Assembly: GCA_902492205.1 (NCBI GenBank)
Contig: CABUKU010000022.1
Location: 1 to 49,688 of the forward strand
DNA length: 49,688 nt
Direction of reading: 5' to 3'
Source of the DNA: an uncultured Bacteroides sp.
Lineage (GTDB): Bacteria > Bacteroidota > Bacteroidia > Bacteroidales > Bacteroidaceae
Shown: piece after piece, positions 9,414-16,722 of the stretch
How the letters are laid out: each line of letters begins with the position of its first letter
Numbering within the stretch: position 1 is the stretch's first letter
Program-made: the position numbers and the translations under genes
The notes under the pieces: model-generated
What the model saw: only the letters and a program-made list of their open reading frames with translations
Told to the model about the DNA's origin: nothing
The model's database searches: none

Positions 9414-10427
9414 TTAAAACGCTAAATTATACTCTTCTAGTGCAGTATAGAAAGCTTCAATATTACAATGGGGAGTGTGAGGCGGTACATCACATCCGGA
9501 AGATATTATAAAATTCGGGTAGTCGGCTGTTGCCTGAAGTAACGCTATGGTACAAGCTTTAATTTCTTTTGGAGTAGCCGATTTAAATATAGTCACAGGG
9601 TCCAGATTTCCCATTATAATTGAGTTGGTGGGACATTCTTTTAATACATCTACCATATTTATTTTATTTCCGAAATGATAAGCTGAAGAACCTGTTTCGA
9701 TCATAGCTTGGGTACAATGTCCTGTATTTCCACAATTGTGGAGAATTACAATAAAGTTTTCATCCTGTACGCTTTGTACTATTGGTTTTATATACTGAGA
9801 AGAAAACTCATCACAACCGTCATTCGATAATAACCCTGCTGCCGGTTCTGCTATGACAACTCCTTGTATTCCTTGCTTTTTTAATTCCAAACAATAATTT
9901 GTCAGGAAGTCAGTACATTTTTGCAGTAGGAGTGTTGCCGTTTCAGGTTCACAATAACAAGCCATCATGAATTCAGACATATCATATAATCGTCCGGCTA
10001 AAGAAAAAGGACCAATCATACCGCCAAAAACCGGTTTATCTGTTATATTTTCTGCTGTTAGCTTATTGGCTAGAAGATATTCGGGAACTCGTGCCTTAGT
10101 CATGTCTGGTATCGTTAGTTTCTGAACTGAATCATAATCGGAAACCAAACGTCCTAGTACAGTAGGAATATCATCTTCCGGGAAGTTGACAGTAGCACCA
10201 AAGGCTTCTGCCTCCACTGTTAAATCCATAATCACGGAACAGGCAGCAGATGGATATTTGTCATTTAAAGCTTTGATGGCTTCATAATGTATTTGTCCAT
10301 TAGTTACAGCTTCATACACTGTTTTACCAATTAATTCGATTCCCGGATGTGTCATAATTGGTATAGCAACTTTTCTTTTTTCATTGAGGATGTTTTGGAT
10401 CCACATATCCATATTCATATTTCTCAT
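9414..10427 (-). CDS. UroD-family corrinoid/cobamide methyltransferase (second paralogue)
   Basis: This 337-residue TIM-barrel protein shares the family layout with the gene at 4024 but is clearly diverged. The zinc ligands are H230-x-C232 in LHNCGNTGHC and C312 in SSGCDVPP; GNLDPVTI and AEPAAGLL are further family motifs. MtaA/MtbA/CmuA-type enzymes with this site move methyl groups to or from a corrinoid protein. It sits directly between the CobW gene and the reactivase-like gene, 12 and 15 bp away, as expected for the partner of the corrinoid protein two genes upstream. It could be the substrate-side or the acceptor-side enzyme; sequence alone does not decide. Confidence 0.83.
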   Translation of the reverse strand: MRNMNMDMWIQNILNEKRKVAIPIMTHPGIELIGKTVYEAVTNGQIHYEAIKALNDKYPSAACSVIMDLTVEAEAFGATVNFPEDDIPTVLGRLVSDYDSVQKLTIPDMTKARVPEYLLANKLTAENITDKPVFGGMIGPFSLAGRLYDMSEFMMACYCEPETATLLLQKCTDFLTNYCLELKKQGIQGVVIAEPAAGLLSNDGCDEFSSQYIKPIVQSVQDENFIVILHNCGNTGHCTQAMIETGSSAYHFGNKINMVDVLKECPTNSIIMGNLDPVTIFKSATPKEIKACTIALLQATADYPNFIISSGCDVPPHTPHCNIEAFYTALEEYNLAF

Positions 10428-10439
10428 AGTTGTAACTTT

Positions 10440-11393
10440 TTAGTTTGTTTGTAATTGAGTCAAATATTCATTTAATGAAACATTATCTATATTTCTTCCA
10501 ATAAAACAAATCTCAATTGGCTGGATTTGATTTAGAGTTTTTACCATTTGTATCATTCGAAAATCATGGTTAACATATTCCACAGAGTATTTTTTTTGGA
10601 ATTCGTCTTGTATATAACCTTTTATACGATATATATCCCCGAATCTTCCAATTTGTATCTGTCCAATAAATTGTTCGAATTCATATTTTTTTATACTTCC
10701 TGAATATTCAAAAGAATAAGAGTCAAAGTTTTCATTAGTGTGTGATGCAAAATATAAAGCTCTATCGGAAGATTTCTTTTCTCCTAATGGAAGGTTTGTT
10801 TTCATAGAATCCAATAAACAGCTTTGATTTAGGAAAATAGGACAATCAGGATGGATGGTATCCAATAGCATGGCCAATTCCATTATTTCTTCTCGCGGAC
10901 AGGTTTCTGATTTATTTATGAGAATGACATTACTGAAACGAATCTGGTCTTCAAAGAGGTTATTGGCTACTTTTATCCAGTTACGATAATTTTTTGCGTC
11001 TATCACTGTAATAATGTTATTTATTTGATAGAGTCCTTTGATTGTTTTATATTGGAATACTCTGCTTATATCCGATAAATGCGCAATTCCTGTTGGTTCG
11101 ATGATAAGATAATCTGGTGCTTCATCTTGTGAAATTGTAATCAGTTTGTTTAGCAAAGAATCTGCTCCCGTGCAACAAATACACTCAGCTACGATATTTT
11201 CAATAGTAATGTTTAATGCTGAAAGTATTTGTCCATCAATATTCACTTTTCCAAACTCATTTTCTAAAATCACAAGTTTATTGTCTGCATATGCTTTCTT
11301 ATCTATTAACTTTTGAATAAAAGTTGTTTTTCCGGCTCCAAGAAAGCCGGAAACAATATCAACTTTTATTTTTATAGGACCTGCTTCAGCCAT
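10440..11393 (-). CDS. CobW/COG0523 G3E GTPase metallochaperone
   Basis: The 317-residue protein has a G3E GTPase domain with the P-loop GFLGAGKTT (16-24), the metal-binding C-x-C-C motif as C71-I-C73-C74, the IIEPTG switch near 97-102 and an NKSE base-recognition motif. A CobW C-terminal domain follows. Family members deliver zinc or cobalt to client enzymes in the cytoplasm. Here it is wedged between the corrinoid-protein gene and a zinc-dependent methyltransferase gene, each 12 bp away, so its client is probably the zinc-type methyltransferases or the corrinoid cofactor; this is inference. By eye the gene is more A/T-rich than its neighbours. Confidence 0.88.
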   Translation of the reverse strand: MAEAGPIKIKVDIVSGFLGAGKTTFIQKLIDKKAYADNKLVILENEFGKVNIDGQILSALNITIENIVAECICCTGADSLLNKLITISQDEAPDYLIIEPTGIAHLSDISRVFQYKTIKGLYQINNIITVIDAKNYRNWIKVANNLFEDQIRFSNVILINKSETCPREEIMELAMLLDTIHPDCPIFLNQSCLLDSMKTNLPLGEKKSSDRALYFASHTNENFDSYSFEYSGSIKKYEFEQFIGQIQIGRFGDIYRIKGYIQDEFQKKYSVEYVNHDFRMIQMVKTLNQIQPIEICFIGRNIDNVSLNEYLTQLQTN

Positions 11394-11405
11394 GAGAATT
11401 TGTGG

Positions 11406-12050
11406 TTAACATGTAACACCTAATAGTTCCTTCGCTTTTATTACAGCAGAATTAGCGCTATCACTGAACCCGTCTGCACCGATTTCTGCAGCAAAGCCTG
11501 CACTAACAGGTGCACCTCCAACCATGACTTTTACGTTTTTCCGAATGCCAGCTTGTTCGAGGGCTTCGATAACGGTTTTCATATATGGCATTGTTGTGGT
11601 TAGTAAAGCACTTAATCCAATTATATTTGCATTATGCTTTTGGGCTGCTTCAACAAATTTTGTAGCATCGGTATCTACTCCTAGGTCTATAACTTGGAAT
11701 CCGCATCCTTCGAACATTGAACCTACTAAGTTTTTTCCAATATCATGCAAATCACCTTTAACTGTACCAATAACTACTGTCCCCATTTTTGAGGTTGCAT
11801 CTTCACCTTTTAATAAAGGTTGTAGTAAAGTTAAGGATGATTTCATAGCCCGACCTGCCATTAATAACTCCGGAACAAAAGCTTGTTGTGCTTCGAATCT
11901 TCGTCCGATTTCTTCCATTGCTTTTATTAGATAGTTGTCTATAAGCTCTTTTGGAGCTATATTCTCATCAATAGCTGCTTGAGTAACTTCCACTGCTATT
12001 TTTTGTTTTCCTTTAAGGATTGCTTCGTAAAGTGAATTTAAATCTGCCAT
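11406..12050 (-). CDS. Corrinoid (B12-binding) methyl-carrier protein
   Basis: The 214 residues have the two-part layout of MtaC/MtbC-type carriers: an N-terminal helical cap (about 1-88) and a Rossmann-like B12 domain. The lower-axial-ligand motif D100-x-H102-x2-G105 in GDLHDIGKN is intact, so H102 should bind cobalt base-off. SALLTTT (147-153) and GGAPVS (178-183) line the nucleotide loop. It shuttles the methyl group between two methyltransferases in the cytoplasm. It is the first of the methyl-transfer genes after the GH13 enzyme (44 bp gap) and 12 bp before CobW. This gene makes a corrinoid mechanism, rather than haem metabolism, the best reading for the cluster. Confidence 0.9.
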   Translation of the reverse strand: MADLNSLYEAILKGKQKIAVEVTQAAIDENIAPKELIDNYLIKAMEEIGRRFEAQQAFVPELLMAGRAMKSSLTLLQPLLKGEDATSKMGTVVIGTVKGDLHDIGKNLVGSMFEGCGFQVIDLGVDTDATKFVEAAQKHNANIIGLSALLTTTMPYMKTVIEALEQAGIRKNVKVMVGGAPVSAGFAAEIGADGFSDSANSAVIKAKELLGVTC

Positions 12051-12094
12051 AGTCTATAATATTTTATGATACCTATTTATGTAAACTGAAAAAT

Positions 12095-13918
12095 CTATTT
12101 AAAATGAATAACCATTGAACCGTTGCCTTCTATAAGAATGTTATCACCTTTGGTTACAGGCTTGTTTGCTAAAATATCTTGTCCTATTGTTTTTCCATCC
12201 AGTCGTTCTTCAAAACGCTTCCAATTAATACTTTGCGGTTTTGATGAACCATTGATGATTACCATAACGCATTCCGAATTATTATATCTGAAATATGTAT
12301 ATACGTTATTTTGGGGAACATAATGCATTAATTTTCCATTGTGAATGACCGGAGTATTTTTCCTGAAATGGAGTAAAGCACGTGTGTGATTAAACATTTC
12401 TTGTTGTAAAGCAGTACGGTCTTTAGATTGAAAAAGATTAATTGTATCTTCATTCCACCCTCCGGGAAAATCCATTCGGCATTTATGGTCACCTCCTCTG
12501 GAATCGTTCTCAAATAAAAGTTCTGTTCCATAGTATATTTGTGGTAAACCACGTATCGTTGTTATCAAAGTTAAAGCTGTTTTTACTTTATTGATATCTT
12601 TTCCCAGCATATTATATATTCGATCTATATCGTGGTTATCTGCAAAAACTACTAAAGAATTAATGGCGTCCTCATATAAGAAATCTTGTGCAATGGTGTT
12701 GTATATTGTTTTAGTTCCTCCTCCCCATGCTTCATTTTCATTTGATAACCCCATGACTAGAGAACGTTCCAAAGGAAAGTCCATAGCCATTGGTAAGTGA
12801 CTGGAAAAACCATCATATTTTGGGGTATTGCCTATCCAATAGGAAAGGATTCCCGGATCGTTTCCCCATACTTCACCAACAAATTTCATCTGTGGATATT
12901 CTTTTAAAATATTTTGTGTCCATTTGCTGCCTGGGTGCCCCATATAAAAATAGGTATCTACCCGTAATGCATCTAAATCTGCATATTCAATCCACCAAAT
13001 AGCTACTTGTGATAGATATTGTAATGTGTAAGGATTGATTAGATTCATATCGGGTAAACATTCAACAAACCATCCTTTTGCACAGAGTTCACGATCTATT
13101 TTGGAAGCGTGTATGTCACTGAATGTTTGTAGCGCATAATTGCTTTGAGTAAATGTATCGAAATGATTAATCCAATCTTTAAATGGGAGATCTTTCATCC
13201 ACCAATGCCCTGCTCCACAATGGTTGGGTACAATATCTTGGATAACTTTTAAGCCTTTGGAGTGAGCTTGTAGAACCATTTTTTTATAAAGTTCATTCGT
13301 ACCAAAATGAGGGTCAATTTGATAGTAATCGGAGATAGCATAATGATGATAAAAAAGGTTATCTTCGAGTAGTGGAGTAGACCAAATTGTCGTAGCGCCT
13401 AAATCTGCTATGTAATCCAAATGGTTTATTATTCCTTGAATATCTCCCCCATGACGTGTCTCTAAGCCATTTCTGTCTAATATTTGTGTTGAACTGGAAA
13501 CGTAATCATTAGAAGGATCACCATTAGCAAATCTATCTGGCATGATTAGATAGATAACATCGGAATTTAGAAGACCAGTACGAGTATCTGAATTCTTCCG
13601 TCGAGGAAATATTTCATATTTTACTCTTGTTTTTTTATTTCCTTTTGTAATTTGTAGTGTGTAATTTCCCGGTTTATCAATGCCCATATCAATAAATAGA
13701 TAATTTGGACTTTCTGCATTATGAATAGCTTTTACAGTCATTCCGGTTTCTATGACTTTAACGTCTGCATTTATCAGATTTTCTCCATAAAGCATAATTT
13801 GTAATTCTGTATTCATGTTTGTCCACCAACAAGGAGGCTCAACACGTTCTACTGTTTGTGACAGCCCATATAAAGAAAATCTATATATAAACCATATGTA
13901 AAGGAGAAATCTCTTCAT
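12095..13918 (-). CDS. GH13 alpha-amylase family enzyme, SusA/neopullulanase-like
   Basis: Starting at the MKRFLLY methionine the protein has 607 residues; the frame is open 8 codons further upstream, but the hydrophobic signal begins here. An N-terminal Ig-like domain (about 20-105) precedes the GH13 barrel. The catalytic residues are D321 in LRVDTY, E349 in GEVWG and D430 in FADNHD; the barrel opens with VIYLIMPDRFANGDPSND. Length and layout match Bacteroides SusA. It should cut alpha-1,4 (and possibly alpha-1,6) glucosidic bonds in imported oligosaccharides in the periplasm. It links the SusC/D/E genes to the methyl-transfer genes. Confidence 0.9.
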   Translation of the reverse strand: MKRFLLYIWFIYRFSLYGLSQTVERVEPPCWWTNMNTELQIMLYGENLINADVKVIETGMTVKAIHNAESPNYLFIDMGIDKPGNYTLQITKGNKKTRVKYEIFPRRKNSDTRTGLLNSDVIYLIMPDRFANGDPSNDYVSSSTQILDRNGLETRHGGDIQGIINHLDYIADLGATTIWSTPLLEDNLFYHHYAISDYYQIDPHFGTNELYKKMVLQAHSKGLKVIQDIVPNHCGAGHWWMKDLPFKDWINHFDTFTQSNYALQTFSDIHASKIDRELCAKGWFVECLPDMNLINPYTLQYLSQVAIWWIEYADLDALRVDTYFYMGHPGSKWTQNILKEYPQMKFVGEVWGNDPGILSYWIGNTPKYDGFSSHLPMAMDFPLERSLVMGLSNENEAWGGGTKTIYNTIAQDFLYEDAINSLVVFADNHDIDRIYNMLGKDINKVKTALTLITTIRGLPQIYYGTELLFENDSRGGDHKCRMDFPGGWNEDTINLFQSKDRTALQQEMFNHTRALLHFRKNTPVIHNGKLMHYVPQNNVYTYFRYNNSECVMVIINGSSKPQSINWKRFEERLDGKTIGQDILANKPVTKGDNILIEGNGSMVIHFK

Positions 13919-13979
13919 TTTGAGTCCTTGTTTAGCAACCATATAGGTAGGTTTTACTACCTATATGGTTTATGAATAA

Positions 13980-15083
13980 TTATTTCTTTTGATAGAAAAC
14001 GTAATGTCCTGTCAGATCATTAAATTTTATGTAATATTTACCGGATTTGGTTACCTTTATGTTTTCACCACCAATGATTCCTTTGCCATAAGGAAAAGTT
14101 CTAGCTCCCCATGTTGTTGAACCGCTTTGGAAAATGACTTCATCAGTAGTTAAATCAATATCGTCAATAATCCAGATATGTGGATCATAATAAGTTTTAG
14201 TTAAGGATACAGTAGAACCTATTCCTGAACCACTCATTTCAATTTTATCATAAGAGACTGCTTTACTGGCATCGAATTCTTTGATAGAATATGTCATTTG
14301 ACTTGTACTTGCTGTAATTGTATAGTATCCGTCTTTTGAAAGCTCGAAGTTTCCTCCTGAAAGTGATAGGGTACCATCTTTCTTACCATACATAGTATAT
14401 GTATTTAAATCACCGTCATTAATAAACTTAAATTGCCCGGCATAAGTGGTTGGATCGAATCCGCGAATAAATCCGGTGTATTCATCAATAGATAATGGAT
14501 CATTTCTAAACATAACATACCGATAGTTTACAATATCCCACACATTAGGATCAACAAAATATACTCCGAACATTGAACCGATGAAATGTAAAGGAGCCAT
14601 AGCAAATGAAGTAACATTCAGTTTCACTTTACTTGTAGAATATTGTACAGGTAATTGTGGCTCAGAAGAGCCTAGGATCATAGGCTTGGCCATAATACGG
14701 ACTTCCAAATCTGTAGCAACGTCAATGGGCTGTCCCAATTTATGCATTATAGAATTCAAGTTATCTGATGTTAGTTCTTTCTTGTATATATTATTTCCAA
14801 CCACCACCTCTTGTGGAGCCGAAAAATCATTGCCTGCTACATCTATTTGTAAAGTGTAAGCAGAAGATATATTTTCACCGAAGCTAGCAGCAGACCATGT
14901 GATGACAAATGCTATGTCCTTAGCATTCTCGGCAGTACACACTAAAGGAGTATTTTTGTCTACAGTAATATTCTCAGGAATGCGAGTAGGGATTGCAACT
15001 ACTTTTTCCAGATCATTCTCACAAGCAGAAAATAATAATGAGAATAGTAGTGTTCCAATTATATAGTTTAAATTCTTTTTCAT
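13980..15083 (-). CDS. SusE/SusF-like outer-membrane glycan-binding lipoprotein
   Basis: The 367-residue protein has a lipoprotein signal with the lipobox around SACEN. A SusE-type N-terminal Ig-like domain follows (FVITWSAASFGENISSAYTL region), then tandem beta-rich modules resembling starch-binding domains, ending in GKYYIKFNDLTGHYVFY. In the archetypal Sus system SusE and SusF sit on the cell surface and hold starch. Its position directly after SusD, before a SusA-like enzyme, supports this. It is close in length to B. thetaiotaomicron SusE. Ligand preference cannot be read, but the family points to an alpha-glucan-like chain. Confidence 0.85.
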   Translation of the reverse strand: MKKNLNYIIGTLLFSLLFSACENDLEKVVAIPTRIPENITVDKNTPLVCTAENAKDIAFVITWSAASFGENISSAYTLQIDVAGNDFSAPQEVVVGNNIYKKELTSDNLNSIMHKLGQPIDVATDLEVRIMAKPMILGSSEPQLPVQYSTSKVKLNVTSFAMAPLHFIGSMFGVYFVDPNVWDIVNYRYVMFRNDPLSIDEYTGFIRGFDPTTYAGQFKFINDGDLNTYTMYGKKDGTLSLSGGNFELSKDGYYTITASTSQMTYSIKEFDASKAVSYDKIEMSGSGIGSTVSLTKTYYDPHIWIIDDIDLTTDEVIFQSGSTTWGARTFPYGKGIIGGENIKVTKSGKYYIKFNDLTGHYVFYQKK

Positions 15084-15109
15084 ATATATCCTTAATTTTA
15101 GAGGTTATT

Positions 15110-16711
15110 TTAGTATCCGGTATTTTGTATCAGATTAGGATTTGCCATAACATCTGTACCAGGAAGAGGGAATAAGTTTAAATTATCACTGACTCCGACT
15201 CCGTTTTTAATTCCCCCTTTCCATTGCCATACATAGCTACCTGAAGTATATAAACCGTATCTGATTAGGTCTGTACGACGAAAACATTCCCAATATAGCT
15301 CTCGGGATCTTTCATCAAGTATATCATTCAATGTGATATTTTCTACGTTAGCCGATTTATTGCCAAATGCTCGTTCCCGTAGGTCGTTGAAATAACCGAT
15401 GGCAATTGATTTCTCACCTCCTGTACCTCCTCTTAATACAGCTTCTGCATAAATTAAATACATCTCGGCAAGTCTGAATAATGGGAAATCCGTATCTGTA
15501 AAAGCTTCTATATAATTAGAGCCAGTTTCACCTGTAGAAGTAATATTACGGAATTTGGCTACGGCCAATCCGTCAGTAAATTCATTAACATTATCTACAC
15601 TTGTTTTTGATCCGAAAAACATTTTTCGTTTATCCTTATTATCAAATCTTTCGGGTAACTCTTTGCGGGAACGGTTACCATACCAGCCTCCTAAACCACC
15701 CATCCCGAAGTATTCTTGAAAATTAATACCTGGTACATCATCACGTGTAATCATAAAGGATGCATTTATTATGTAAGTCAGTCCTCCATAACTTTTATTA
15801 TGCTGTCCATCATAATTGATTGCTAAAATTGTTTCAGGATTATTCAGATTATTATCAGCCATAAATAATTCTTTATATTCTTCTTTTAGTGAATAAGGGG
15901 CGCTGATTACTTTAGAAGCATAAGTTATTGCTTCTGTATATTGGGCTTTTCCTGTATATACTTCAGCGTTTAGATATAAACGTGCTAAGAGTGCCCAGCA
16001 TGCTGCTTGATCTGCACGCCCATATTCATTGTTTTTAGGCGTTTTCAGCAAGTCTTTTATTTCAAGTAATTCAGATTCGACATATTTGAATAAGTCTGCT
16101 CTGCTTATTTGTGGAGGCAATGCTTTACCTATTGGAGTGTTTTCATCAACAAAAGGGGGATTTCCATATACATCCATTAGAACCCAATATTGAAATGCTC
16201 TTAGAAAGCGCGCTTCTGCACGAAAATATTTAATTTCTTCAGCTTCGCTTCCAGTTATGTTGCGGCTACTAACTTTATCCTCAGTTGATTCACGCAGGAA
16301 TTCATTCACTAGGGATATTTGGTATAAAGCACGATAATAAAGACCGGAAATAAAGGTATTACTTGAAGACCAATTCATGTAGTTTAGATCAGGGATGCCA
16401 CTGTCCGCCCAAGTACAAATAGCTTCTTCCGTTGTTAAAGATTGCAGATTGAAAAAACATCTGAGAAAATCTGCAGAAGCACCATCGCCCATTGTTATAT
16501 CGTCTTTGGATGCCAGATCGTTTCCAACTTGTGAATAAGAACCATACACTTTCGCCATAACTTGTTTGTATCCTAAAAAAGTGGAGTATACAGTTTCAGA
16601 AGTAGTGTCGTTTGTTGGAAATCGATTTAAGTCATCCAAACAGGAAGTTGTAGCGAATATTGTTAATAAAGCCAATAGCGTTGCTAATTGATTTAATTTA
16701 TATCTTTTCAT
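15110..16711 (-). CDS. SusD/RagB-family surface glycan-binding lipoprotein
   Basis: The 533 residues carry a lipoprotein signal with the lipobox at TTSC (about residue 24). The SusD-like fold shows the usual landmarks: TPR-like helices with YFRAEARFLRAFQYW, the DVYGNPPFV segment, and the C-terminal RSRELYWECFRRTDLIRYG motif and its closing LFPLPGTDVMANPNL. SusD proteins form the lid of the SusC transporter and bind the glycan at the surface. The gene follows susC by 11 bp as one of the SusC-SusD pairs that define a PUL. Confidence 0.95.
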   Translation of the reverse strand: MKRYKLNQLATLLALLTIFATTSCLDDLNRFPTNDTTSETVYSTFLGYKQVMAKVYGSYSQVGNDLASKDDITMGDGASADFLRCFFNLQSLTTEEAICTWADSGIPDLNYMNWSSSNTFISGLYYRALYQISLVNEFLRESTEDKVSSRNITGSEAEEIKYFRAEARFLRAFQYWVLMDVYGNPPFVDENTPIGKALPPQISRADLFKYVESELLEIKDLLKTPKNNEYGRADQAACWALLARLYLNAEVYTGKAQYTEAITYASKVISAPYSLKEEYKELFMADNNLNNPETILAINYDGQHNKSYGGLTYIINASFMITRDDVPGINFQEYFGMGGLGGWYGNRSRKELPERFDNKDKRKMFFGSKTSVDNVNEFTDGLAVAKFRNITSTGETGSNYIEAFTDTDFPLFRLAEMYLIYAEAVLRGGTGGEKSIAIGYFNDLRERAFGNKSANVENITLNDILDERSRELYWECFRRTDLIRYGLYTSGSYVWQWKGGIKNGVGVSDNLNLFPLPGTDVMANPNLIQNTGY

Positions 16712-16722
16712 AACTTCATTTA

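Noticed and set aside
12051..12094. Cobalamin riboswitch ahead of the methyl-transfer genes
   Set aside because: The 44-bp gap is too short for one, and no B12-box-like sequence was seen here or in the 20686-20858 control region.
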